Assembly (NCBI GenBank): GCA_903915565.1
Contig: CAIWTG010000198.1
Span: 1-6,319, forward strand
DNA: 6,319 bases
Source of the DNA: an uncultured Chloroflexota bacterium
GTDB taxonomy: Bacteria > Chloroflexota > Dehalococcoidia > Dehalococcoidales > RBG-16-60-22
Reading direction: 5' to 3'
The notes under the pieces were generated by a model. The model did no database searches. It worked only from the letters and a program-made list of their open reading frames with translations, and was not told the DNA's origin. Positions 1 through 5,851 of the stretch are shown here, piece after piece. How positions within the stretch are numbered: the first letter of the stretch is position 1; every line of letters begins with the position of its first letter. The position numbers and the translations under genes were made by a program.

Positions 1-720
1 GTCGCCAATACGGTAGAGATTCTCCGGCTGAAATCTTAGTTTCAAAGTCACCAGGTTTTTAGGCTTAACGGCAGGCTCTTCGTCTTTAACGCTTTCCAGA
101 GTGCGGCGCTTAAAGCCTTCATCCGTGATGCTTAGGTTCCTGATTCTAGAGATACGGAAAGTGCGGAAATCCCGCCGCGTTTTACAATAGCCCCACAGGT
201 ACCACGCCTGCCCCTTGAAGTCCAGCTGCATGGGTTCCACCTGGCGGCGGCTCAAAATCCCGTCGGCGTTGATATAATCGAAGGCGACCACCTTGGTTTC
301 CAGGATGGCCTTTTTGATATTTAAGAATTTGTTTTCCTCGTTGGGGCCGCTGCCCCACGGCGAAAATTCGATATGCACCCAGTCGGCCGCCGCGGCATTT
401 TTAAAGACCGCCCCGATTTTCTCCACGATGGCGTCGATTTCCGGATAATGGGTGGCTTGCAGCGTCTTTAAAGCCAGCAAAACACTGTCGCGTTCGTGCT
501 CGGTGAACATGGCTTTATTAATGGCGAAATTTTCCATTAAAGATATGCCGCCGCCGCTCCCCTTATTGGTAAGGACGGGGACGCCCGCCGCCGAAAGCTC
601 GTCGACGTCGCGGTAAATCGTCCGGGTGGAAACCTCAAAGCGTTCCGCCAGTTCCTGCGCCGTGACTGACTTTTTATTCAGCAGGATGAGGGTAATTTCC
701 AGCAGCCTGTTTATTTTCAT
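1..720 (-). CDS. WYL-domain HTH transcriptional regulator (partial, C-terminus beyond window)
   Basis: The reading frame is open from an ATG at 720 to the left edge, giving 240 residues of a protein whose family is usually about 300-330 long, so the C-terminus is missing. Residues 1-60 form a DeoR/HTH_11-type winged helix, with the recognition-helix segment TAQELAERFEVSTRTIYRDV at residues 20-39 and a glycine-rich wing (GSGGGIS). Residues from about 130 onward form a WYL domain, with the signature W173-Y174-L175 in QAWYLWGYC and a following FRTFRISRIR stretch. WYL proteins of the YafY type are usually cytoplasmic repressors or activators that sense a ligand through the WYL domain. The start lies only 8 bp after the stop of the acyl-CoA dehydrogenase-like gene and has a poor Shine-Dalgarno sequence, so translational coupling is likely. 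It probably controls its own operon (inference); the ligand is unknown. Confidence 0.93.
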   Translation of the reverse strand, partial: MKINRLLEITLILLNKKSVTAQELAERFEVSTRTIYRDVDELSAAGVPVLTNKGSGGGISLMENFAINKAMFTEHERDSVLLALKTLQATHYPEIDAIVEKIGAVFKNAAAADWVHIEFSPWGSGPNEENKFLNIKKAILETKVVAFDYINADGILSRRQVEPMQLDFKGQAWYLWGYCKTRRDFRTFRISRIRNLSITDEGFKRRTLESVKDEEPAVKPKNLVTLKLRFQPENLYRIGD

Positions 721-728
721 CTCTATTT

Positions 729-2048
729 TTAGCTCTTGGTCGGGTCGGCCAGCTTGCCCGGCCCGAATGAAGAGTAATCCAGGTCATAGAACTGGCGACA
801 GACGGCGAAGTACCCAAGATGACTCCCGCCCATGACCAGCTTGGCTACCGGCGCGTCGCGGTAATATTTTTCGTAAAGGTTGGCGCGGGTATAACCGTAG
901 CAGCCCATCAGTTCCATTCCCTTGAGGATTAAATCGGACGCCGTCCGGGTAATCATAGAATGCACCGCGTGAGCTTTGGCCACCATGCTGGTGGTGGTCC
1001 AATCGCCGTATATTTCCGGGTGGTCGAACTCATACGCCAATTCCAGGAAGGAAGTCCTCGCCACGGTAATGAACGATGCTATTTCGCCGATAATCATGGC
1101 GGCATCGAGGTGCTGATTAATTTTCCTGCCGCCGGCGACGCGCTGCCCGGTATAATCCAGCAGCACATCAAAAGCGCCCTGAAGTATACCCACCATATGC
1201 CCCGTGTTAAGCGGGAAGGGAGCCGCCGAAGCCGTTTCAAAGAGTTGCCATGCCACCGGCCCCTGGAGTCCCCATTCTTTAGGCACTCTGACGTTATCAA
1301 AATAGGTGGCGTTGTTCCTATCAGCCTGCATGCCGCATTTAACTTCCGGCTTGCCGTGGGAGACGCCGGGCCATGGCTCGGGGACGTATATCAGGGCAAA
1401 GGCGTCTTTGCCCAGTTTCGGGTCCATATTGCATATCACGCAATTGAGGTCGGCTACGCCGGCATTAGACGCCCAGAACTTGTTGCCGTTAATGACCCAT
1501 TCATTGCCTTGCAGCTTGGCCCTGACTCTAATCGTTTTGCCTTCGTTGGTCAGGTTTTCGATATCGGCGGCGGATTCCGGTTCGCTCATATTAAAGCAGC
1601 CGGCGCGGAGTTCATTGTCGGTGAACGCCGGGGCGAATTTTGCCAGTACGGCTTTGCCCCAGGCCTTGGCCTCTTGGCTGGGTGCGGTTAGATACGCCAG
1701 AGTAGCCGGCGTCCAGCACCAGTCGGTGACGGCGCTGTGCATACTGATGCCGTAGTCGCCCCGCCCGATTTGTTCCTGTTTTAAAGCGCCGGTGACTATC
1801 GATAGCATTTCATTGCCGCCGAATTCTTTGGGTATCATGTTCTTCTGGCAGCCGAGGTCTACCTGCAGCTTTTTCAGGATGGGGGTGATTATTTTTTCGT
1901 GGGTCAAATCGTCGTCAATTTTATCACGGACGGGCATAATTTCGTTATCGGTAAAATCCGCCATCGTCTTTTGTATCATGCGCGCCTCTTCGTTAACGAA
2001 ACACTCGGGATACTGTAATTTGTACCACTGGCTGGTCTGGTCTAACAT
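729..2048 (-). CDS. Acyl-CoA dehydrogenase superfamily protein with atypical active site
   Basis: This is a 439-residue flavoprotein of the acyl-CoA dehydrogenase superfamily, a little longer than the usual 380-400. The N-terminal helical domain covers about residues 20-140. The middle beta domain has NMSEPESAADIENL (153-166, the TEP.AGSD-like FAD/substrate loop), WVINGNKFWASNAG (184-197, with W192 and S194 in the flavin-contact positions) and DNVRVP (251-256). The C-terminal domain has MGCYGYTRANLYEKYYRDA (381-399). The usual catalytic Glu after the RDA motif aligns with Met406, and the alternative Glu of isovaleryl-CoA dehydrogenase aligns with Pro277, so the ordinary alpha,beta-dehydrogenation may not apply. 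The frame extends upstream to 2159, but the ATG at 2048 has GAGGAGG nine bases before it and a promoter overlaps the extension, so I start there. It is followed 8 bp later by the WYL regulator. The substrate is not evident; a CoA thioester is the family expectation. Confidence 0.9.
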   Translation of the reverse strand: MLDQTSQWYKLQYPECFVNEEARMIQKTMADFTDNEIMPVRDKIDDDLTHEKIITPILKKLQVDLGCQKNMIPKEFGGNEMLSIVTGALKQEQIGRGDYGISMHSAVTDWCWTPATLAYLTAPSQEAKAWGKAVLAKFAPAFTDNELRAGCFNMSEPESAADIENLTNEGKTIRVRAKLQGNEWVINGNKFWASNAGVADLNCVICNMDPKLGKDAFALIYVPEPWPGVSHGKPEVKCGMQADRNNATYFDNVRVPKEWGLQGPVAWQLFETASAAPFPLNTGHMVGILQGAFDVLLDYTGQRVAGGRKINQHLDAAMIIGEIASFITVARTSFLELAYEFDHPEIYGDWTTTSMVAKAHAVHSMITRTASDLILKGMELMGCYGYTRANLYEKYYRDAPVAKLVMGGSHLGYFAVCRQFYDLDYSSFGPGKLADPTKS

Positions 2049-2057
2049 GGTTGATGT

Positions 2058-2064
2058 CCTCCTC
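2058..2064 (-). promoter_or_regulatory. Shine-Dalgarno site fixing the acyl-CoA dehydrogenase start
   Basis: GAGGAGG on the minus strand lies nine bases before the ATG at 2048. No comparable site precedes the upstream in-frame ATG at 2159, so this site decides the start. Confidence 0.85.
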
Positions 2065-2092
2065 AATATATATTCCTCGGATGGGTGTTTAG

Positions 2093-2122
2093 ATAATATA
2101 TGTTTTAGAAAGGCAACGTCAA
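2093..2122 (-). promoter_or_regulatory. Sigma-70-type promoter for acyl-CoA dehydrogenase / WYL regulator operon
   Basis: On the minus strand a -35 element TTGACG (2117-2122) is followed after 18 bases by TATTAT (2093-2098), or after 16 bases by the overlapping TATATT (2095-2100). Each hexamer is one base off consensus. Transcription would start near 2086, leaving a leader of about 38 bases before the ATG at 2048. It is back to back with the tRNA promoter, whose -35 starts 24 bases away. No clear operator palindrome for the WYL regulator was recognised. Confidence 0.6.
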
Positions 2123-2145
2123 GGTTGAGGGGAAAACTAAGGCGC

Positions 2146-2174
2146 TTGATTTTAGGCAAATTATTCCTTAGAAT
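2146..2174 (+). promoter_or_regulatory. Sigma-70-type promoter for tRNA-Val
   Basis: TTGATT (2146-2151), a 17-base spacer and TAGAAT (2169-2174) form a good promoter on the plus strand. The expected transcription start is near 2181, about 14 bases before the mature tRNA 5' end at 2195. Confidence 0.6.
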
Positions 2175-2194
2175 TTAGGGGCAGTAAAAGTTAC

Positions 2195-2271
2195 GGGCGA
2201 TTAGCTCAGCTGGTTAGAGCGTCAGTATCACACACTGGAGGTCACAGGTTCGATCCCTGTATCGCCCACCA
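2195..2271 (+). tRNA. tRNA-Val (anticodon CAC)
   Basis: A complete 77-base cloverleaf can be folded by hand. The acceptor stem is GGGCGAT (2195-2201) paired with ATCGCCC (2261-2267). The D stem is GCTC/GAGC around loop AGCTGGTTA. The anticodon stem is TCAGT/ACTGG with one U-G pair, around loop ATCACAC. The variable region is AGGTC, and the T stem is ACAGG/CCTGT around TTCGATC. The anticodon is CAC, reading the valine codon GUG. The discriminator base is A (2268) and CCA is encoded (2269-2271). It is the only plus-strand gene in the window, with its own promoter and terminator. Confidence 0.96.
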
Positions 2272-2286
2272 TTAAGAAACTAAACG

Positions 2287-2319
2287 AAAGGGCTGGCATA
2301 AATACGCCAGCCCTTTTTT
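2287..2319 (+). terminator. Rho-independent terminator after tRNA-Val
   Basis: An 11-bp perfect stem (AAAGGGCTGGC at 2287-2297 with GCCAGCCCTTT at 2306-2316) encloses an 8-base loop and runs into six T's (2314-2319). It lies 15 bases after the tRNA CCA. Read from the other strand the hairpin is followed by TTTCGTTT, so it may also stop the URO-D gene transcript, whose stop codon is at 2338-2340. Confidence 0.9.
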
Positions 2320-2337
2320 GTTCTAAAACCAGTTTAG

Positions 2338-3693
2338 CTATTTACGGTAATAGCCGAACTCGTTGACGGCTTCTACCATGGCAATGAGATTTTCCAGCTT
2401 GGGGTTATCCGGGTTGGCCCCGGGAGCCAGTATATAGCCGCCGCCCGGCGCACAGGTATCGATGAGTTTCTTACAGTATTCCTTCACCGCCTTGGGTTCA
2501 CCGGTTACGATGAGGGAAGAAGGAACATTGCCCTGGATACAGCAGTCTTTTCCCAGTACCTTTTTGGCACGGGCCATATCCGACTGGTCGAAATACCAGA
2601 TTACGCTGCCCTTGGGGAACTGGTTTACGTAGTCGAGACGGGAATTAAAACTGCCTTCCGCGAACAGGCTTTGTATCAGGCCTTCTTTAATGAAAGCGTC
2701 CATGACCTTTTTGAGTGACGGCCAGTAGAATTTTTCAAATGCGGACTGGGACATCCAGCCATCGGCGCCTTTGTGGAGGGGGTAGCCGACGATGAAAGCC
2801 CGGTCGACGTTAGGGCCGTTAAGAACGTTATTTATCATTATTTCCGTGACCACGTCCAGCGCCGCCAGGAGCTTTTCCGGGCGCCGGAACATGTCCTTCA
2901 TGATGTTGGTCGTGCCGCGCAGTGTGTCGCCGAGGACATCAAACGGGGCGAGGCAATACTCTCCCCACATAGAGGTGGAAAAACCACGGGTTGCACCGAC
3001 GCTCATGTATTTCATGGAGGCAGCGGCCGCCTGGTTGAAAGCATCGCCGGCCTTTACGAAGGTATCGAACATGTTCCTTACTTCGGGAGTGCCAAACGGG
3101 TTAAGAACCATCAAGCCATTGTTTTCGATAATATTGGTAAAGGGCTGGAACATCTTGAAGGGCTGAAATGAGCCCATGACCCGTGGCAGGTACTTGCGAA
3201 GCCAGAAATCCGTAGGGTCGCGGATAAGGTCATCGTATTCGTCGGCCGTCATGTACTCGCCTTCGGCGAACTGCCAACCGCCGGAGCTATTGGAGAGACC
3301 GTGGCCCGGCCAGCGGTAGAGCTTATAATCCAGGATTTCCATCGCCTGGCCGTTCCCTCCCATCGGCAGGGAGAACGCTTCCAGTTTATCCGCGTATTTG
3401 TCGTTGAATTTCATCGCCGCTTCAAGGGCTTTCGCCGGATTATAAAATAAATCCCGTCCCTCCAGCCCGTTCATCGCCAACGCCAGGTTACCGGACATCA
3501 TACTCAAAGGAACGCGGTCCGGTTCCTTGATGTTATAGACGTTTATCATCCTCTGGACTCGGGTATTGTATCTTTTCTCGGCTTCGGCATCGACGAACTT
3601 GATGGCTTTGCCGGAATTCCGGAAATTCTCCAACCGCCAGGCGCGTTTTTCTTCAGGGGTCATGGTTGACCAGTTTTCAGGTTTGTTGCTCAT
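2338..3693 (-). CDS. Uroporphyrinogen decarboxylase (URO-D) family protein lacking the zinc-site ligands
   Basis: This is a 451-residue cytoplasmic TIM-barrel protein related to URO-D and to the corrinoid methyltransferases MtaA/MtbA. Supporting signatures are DRVPLSMMSGN (59-69) near the N-terminus, YFDQSDMARAKKVLG (367-381), CCIQGNVPSSL (384-394), GGGYILAPGAN (417-427) and the closing LENLIAMVEAV (433-443). True URO-D is about 340-360 residues and has an RQAGR motif, which is absent, so heme synthesis is unlikely. In MtaA-type proteins an HxC motif and a later Cys bind zinc; here the aligned segments read FAE (344-346) and PGA (424-426). Methyltransferase activity is therefore unproven, though relatives without these ligands occur widely beside methyltransferase and fatty-acid genes in anaerobes. 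The ATG at 3693 is chosen over 3738 because AAAGGAGA (3704-3711) lies ten bases before it. It is flanked by its own promoter and a shared hairpin. The function is unknown. Confidence 0.88.
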   Translation of the reverse strand: MSNKPENWSTMTPEEKRAWRLENFRNSGKAIKFVDAEAEKRYNTRVQRMINVYNIKEPDRVPLSMMSGNLALAMNGLEGRDLFYNPAKALEAAMKFNDKYADKLEAFSLPMGGNGQAMEILDYKLYRWPGHGLSNSSGGWQFAEGEYMTADEYDDLIRDPTDFWLRKYLPRVMGSFQPFKMFQPFTNIIENNGLMVLNPFGTPEVRNMFDTFVKAGDAFNQAAAASMKYMSVGATRGFSTSMWGEYCLAPFDVLGDTLRGTTNIMKDMFRRPEKLLAALDVVTEIMINNVLNGPNVDRAFIVGYPLHKGADGWMSQSAFEKFYWPSLKKVMDAFIKEGLIQSLFAEGSFNSRLDYVNQFPKGSVIWYFDQSDMARAKKVLGKDCCIQGNVPSSLIVTGEPKAVKEYCKKLIDTCAPGGGYILAPGANPDNPKLENLIAMVEAVNEFGYYRK

Positions 3694-3703
3694 ACTATAA
3701 AAG

Positions 3704-3711
3704 TCTCCTTT
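3704..3711 (-). promoter_or_regulatory. Shine-Dalgarno site fixing the URO-D gene start
   Basis: AAAGGAGA on the minus strand ends ten bases before the ATG at 3693. The in-frame ATG at 3738 has no such site and would lie at the predicted transcription start. Confidence 0.8.
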
Positions 3712-3741
3712 AAAAAATTTTAACAATACCGTTGCCAATAA

Positions 3742-3770
3742 AATATAACAGGTTAGCGTAAGAAACTCAA
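3742..3770 (-). promoter_or_regulatory. Extended -10 promoter for the URO-D family gene
   Basis: On the minus strand TTGAGT (3765-3770) and TATATT (3742-3747) are separated by 17 bases, and the -10 is preceded by TG plus one base (extended -10). A start near 3735 gives a leader of about 42 bases. No riboswitch-like fold is apparent in this short leader. Confidence 0.6.
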
Positions 3771-3860
3771 AAAGCGAAATAACTAAAATATATAAGTACT
3801 GTTACCTTTATCATGGAGCCTGAATATGTAGAAGCAAATGCGAGGGCGGCATAAAACACG

Positions 3861-3895
3861 AGTGGTGAGTCGGCACATATTACCGACTCACCACT
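3861..3895 (-). terminator. Perfect 13-bp hairpin, probable terminator of the small-gene operon
   Basis: AGTGGTGAGTCGG (3861-3873) and CCGACTCACCACT (3883-3895) form a perfect 13-bp stem with a 9-base loop. Read on the minus strand the stem is followed by CGTGTTTTAT, an imperfect U-tract. On the plus strand no T-run follows. It sits downstream of the minus-strand small genes at 4078-4465 and 28 bases after the end of a possible coding remnant, so it is best read as a leftward terminator. The U-tract is weak. Confidence 0.55.
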
Positions 3896-3922
3896 AGGAT
3901 ATTTCGATTCTTGGTCCAGCTG

Positions 3923-4091
3923 TTAACCTACCGGCGTTAAAGCTGTTGTGTCTTCTATTACAGCTTTACCAGCCAACTGACATATCTGCCAGTATATTTG
4001 GTCACCGAACCGTTTAAATTAGTTTTACCTTTAAAACCATTGCGTCTACTTGAGCCTGGATATATTCAGATATCGGGCTAACGTCTACCTC
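3923..4091 (-). pseudogene. Possible frameshifted remnant of a small protein gene
   Basis: Two adjoining minus-strand frames here look protein-like but are not joined. The first (4091 to 4014) reads EVDVSPISEYIQAQVDAMVL and continues to a TAA. The second, from 4018 in a frame shifted by one base, reads FKRFGDQIYWQICQLAGKAV and then IEDTTALTPVG, ending in TAA at 3923-3925. Removing one base in the A/T-rich junction around 4013-4026 would join them into about 56 codons. No good start codon or Shine-Dalgarno sequence is visible upstream, and the first 14 bases overlap the end of the lmo0937-like gene. A terminator-like hairpin follows the final stop. It could be a decayed gene, a sequencing indel in a real small gene, or chance. 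I do not recognise a family. Confidence 0.3.
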
Positions 4092-4239
4092 TTAATTGCT
4101 GCACCAGCCAGATAATGAAGAAGATGACGGCAATAACGATTAAGATATGAATAAAACCGCCCATGAAAGGGGTTATTAGCCAACCCAGCAGCCACACAAT
4201 TAATAAGATAAGAGCAATAATCCAGAGTAATCGCAACAC
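4078..4239 (-). CDS. lmo0937-family small membrane protein
   Basis: This is a 53-residue, very hydrophobic protein. Residues 2-24 (LRLLWIIALILLIVWLLGW and on) form one membrane segment. A short PFMGGFIH turn follows, then a second segment (31-47, ILIVIAVIFFIIWL) and a basic tail QQLRGRR that should lie in the cytoplasm. This pattern matches the lmo0937 family of about 50-residue membrane proteins, whose function is not known. The GTG at 4239 is used as start, with GGGAGG (4245-4250) five bases before it; the TTG one codon later, at eight bases, is equally plausible. The overlapping ATG at 4241 belongs to another frame without family character. It follows the DUF3096-like gene by 82 bases with no promoter seen between them, so the two are probably co-transcribed. 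Confidence 0.8.
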   Translation of the reverse strand: MLRLLWIIALILLIVWLLGWLITPFMGGFIHILIVIAVIFFIIWLVQQLRGRR

Positions 4240-4321
4240 ATTAACCTCCCTTTTACTTTTCCGACCTTTCCACGCCGCCCATCCTCCCTGTCGGCCAGCA
4301 CCACTGGAGGCACGCTACCTG

Positions 4322-4465
4322 CTAGAAATATGAAATAAGGGCCAGGATACCGATAAGGATGAAATAAATCCCTACGATATAGTTGAGTATCTTGGGGAAA
4401 ATCATGACGACGATACCAAAAGCGAGAGAGATGATACCCCACCATAAACCACTTAATCCAAACAT
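4322..4465 (-). CDS. DUF3096-like small membrane protein
   Basis: This is a 47-residue hydrophobic protein starting MFGLSGLWWGIISLAFGIVV. It forms two membrane segments (about 8-23 and 28-46) around a short FPKILNY turn, followed directly by the stop. The repeated pattern of G-I-hydrophobic, FP, NYIVGIYFILIGI resembles DUF3096 proteins, small two-helix inner-membrane proteins of unknown function. The start is well supported by AGGAGG (4475-4480) nine bases upstream. It lies 50 bases after the aminopeptidase stop, and no terminator was found in that gap, so it may be read from the aminopeptidase promoter. A TATATT box is present near 4490 but lacks a convincing -35. Confidence 0.78.
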   Translation of the reverse strand: MFGLSGLWWGIISLAFGIVVMIFPKILNYIVGIYFILIGILALISYF

Positions 4466-4515
4466 GAGAACTGTCCTCCTTTCTTTTGAAAATATATAAT
4501 TACTACCGCCCTTTT

Positions 4516-5625
4516 TTACAGCGGAATCACGAATTGACCGTTCTTATAGAGCAGCTGGCCGTCAACGGTAACCTCGCCGCCCTGACGCATATCGCAAATC
4601 ATGTCCCAGTGAATCGCCGATTCGTTTTTCGCGCCGGTTTCAGGATAGCCGGCTCCCAGCGCCATATGAAAACTCCCGCCGATTTTCTCGTCGTAGAGAA
4701 TCTGCTTCGTGAATTTGGTGATGCCCGTGTTGTTACCGAAGGCAAACTCGCCAATGCGCCGGGCGCCTTCATCTGTGTCCAGCGTCTTTAATAAAAAGTC
4801 TTCATTCTTTTCGGCAGTGGCCTTCACCACTTTGCCTTTTTCAAACCAGAGCCGCACGCCGGCAACTTCATGCCCGTTTTCAATAGCCGGATAGGAGAAG
4901 CAGACGTGCCCGTTCATGCTGTCCTCGACCGGCCCGGTAAAGACCTCGCCGTCCGGCATATTCTCGTGGCCATCGCAGTTAATAAAGGTTCGGCCGGCAA
5001 TGCTAAAGGTCAGGTCGGTCTCCGGGGTGGTAACGTGGATGTTTTTCTTGCCCTTCAGCCAGTCCACCACCTTCTGCTGTCGCGCGGAAAAGCGTTTCCA
5101 GTAGCCGACGGGGTCATTCACGTCGCCCAAACAGGCGGCATAAACAAAATCCTCATATTCGGCCAGGCTCATCTCGGCGTCCTGGGCATAGGCGCTGGTG
5201 GGATATAGCGTGCCTGTCCAGCGCAGCTCGCCTTTGGACGCTCTTTCCAAAAAAGTTTTCATGAGTTCGGTTCGTGACTGCTGGCGCATTACTATTTTTG
5301 ACGAGTCAACGTTAGAGAGGGATTTGGTGTTAGCTTCCGCACTGATGCTGATGCGTACGTCATAAGTTTCCATTATTAGCTTGGCGGGAGACGGCACATG
5401 CGTTAGCTGCTCTTTAGAAGCATATTGATAGAATATCTCGTCGATGCCGTTGGGCGACATTACCAAAAACGGGTGCCCCCCAGCCTGCAGTACTTTAGTA
5501 TAAACGGCTTTAAGTAAAGGTTCGGCCAGCATTTCGCCTTGAATCGCCACCTTGTCGCCGGCTTTCACCGCCACCGAGTAATTAACTAATAGGTCAGCCA
5601 GTTTCTCAATGCGTAAATCAGCCAT
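4516..5625 (-). CDS. M29 family (thermophilic-type) metalloaminopeptidase
   Basis: This is a 369-residue cytoplasmic aminopeptidase of peptidase family M29 (AmpS/aminopeptidase T type), which removes N-terminal amino acids using a two-metal centre. Length is slightly below the usual 400-410. The N-terminal domain (1-200) starts KLADLLVNYSVAVKAGDKV. The C-terminal catalytic domain has the expected ligand series: E227 in MPDGEVFTGP, E293 in RIGEFAFGNN, H320 in GSFHMALGAGYP, Y327 in the same block, and H339 with D341 in AIHWDM. All metal-binding and catalytic candidates are present, so an active enzyme is expected. There is no signal peptide. AAGGAG (5635-5640) nine bases before the ATG confirms the start. 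It heads a possible unit with the two small membrane-protein genes; no functional link is known. The job is likely peptide turnover. Confidence 0.93.
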   Translation of the reverse strand: MADLRIEKLADLLVNYSVAVKAGDKVAIQGEMLAEPLLKAVYTKVLQAGGHPFLVMSPNGIDEIFYQYASKEQLTHVPSPAKLIMETYDVRISISAEANTKSLSNVDSSKIVMRQQSRTELMKTFLERASKGELRWTGTLYPTSAYAQDAEMSLAEYEDFVYAACLGDVNDPVGYWKRFSARQQKVVDWLKGKKNIHVTTPETDLTFSIAGRTFINCDGHENMPDGEVFTGPVEDSMNGHVCFSYPAIENGHEVAGVRLWFEKGKVVKATAEKNEDFLLKTLDTDEGARRIGEFAFGNNTGITKFTKQILYDEKIGGSFHMALGAGYPETGAKNESAIHWDMICDMRQGGEVTVDGQLLYKNGQFVIPL

Positions 5626-5664
5626 AACTTGGAGCTCCTTAAGTTAAATAGTTATATTGACCAT

Positions 5665-5694
5665 ATTATATCACTCGAAAATGAAATAGGGTAA
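5665..5694 (-). promoter_or_regulatory. Extended -10 promoter for the aminopeptidase
   Basis: On the minus strand a consensus TATAAT (5665-5670) is preceded by TGA (5671-5673), an extended -10. The -35 is weak: TTACCC at 5689-5694, 18 bases upstream. The implied leader is about 33 bases. Confidence 0.6.
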
Positions 5695-5743
5695 CACTGG
5701 CCAGGAGTAAAAACATAGATTCAAGCATCAATCAACAAATAAA

Positions 5744-5785
5744 AAGGGAGTCTAACCCGAAATACCTCTAAGCTAGACTCCCCTT
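5744..5785 (-). terminator. Distal hairpin terminator for the ABC permease transcript
   Basis: A 9-bp perfect stem (GGGAGTCTA at 5746-5754 with TAGACTCCC at 5774-5782) has a 19-base loop, extendable by two A-T pairs across a bulged C. On the minus strand it runs straight into five T's (5741-5745) and then ATTTG. It lies about 70 bases after the permease stop and shields the aminopeptidase promoter from read-through. Confidence 0.75.
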
Positions 5786-5800
5786 AACAAATATGGAAAT

Positions 5801-5823
5801 GCCCGCCGAAAGCTCCGGCGGGC
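5801..5823 (-). terminator. Proximal GC-rich hairpin after the ABC permease
   Basis: GCCCGCCG (5801-5808) pairs with CGGCGGGC (5816-5823) around a 7-base loop. On the minus strand it is followed by ATTTCCATATTT, a poor U-tract. It is the first of two tandem hairpins behind the permease stop and may act as a weak terminator or as an RNA 3'-end stabiliser. Confidence 0.5.
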
Positions 5824-5851
5824 AAGAAAGCATCAAAAGTTAGAAGAAATA

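Noticed and set aside
960..1691. Plus-strand open frame of 243 codons
   Set aside because: It is fully antisense to the acyl-CoA dehydrogenase gene, has no Shine-Dalgarno site and its translation shows no family character.
2049..2159. 37-codon N-terminal extension of the acyl-CoA dehydrogenase from an upstream ATG
   Set aside because: The extension overlaps the promoter and the Shine-Dalgarno site of the internal ATG, and its sequence does not resemble the family N-terminus.
3694..3735. Riboswitch or leader RNA before the URO-D gene, for example a cobalamin element
   Set aside because: The predicted leader is only about 42 bases and no conserved box or stable fold is visible.
3813..3854. 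13-codon plus-strand mini-ORF (MEPEYVEANARAA)
   Set aside because: No ribosome site or promoter fits, and it is short enough to be chance.
3861..3895. Inverted repeat as an insertion-sequence end
   Set aside because: The arms are adjacent, not flanking a transposase, and no target duplication is seen.
4200..4445. Minus-strand frame of 81 codons overlapping both small membrane-protein genes
   Set aside because: It lies in a different frame from the two hydrophobic proteins, has no ribosome site, and both overlapped frames have family-like sequences and strong Shine-Dalgarno sites.
4516..4791. Plus-strand frame starting at 4486 opposite the aminopeptidase
   Set aside because: It is a shadow of the aminopeptidase gene, whose conserved ligand residues establish the minus strand as coding.
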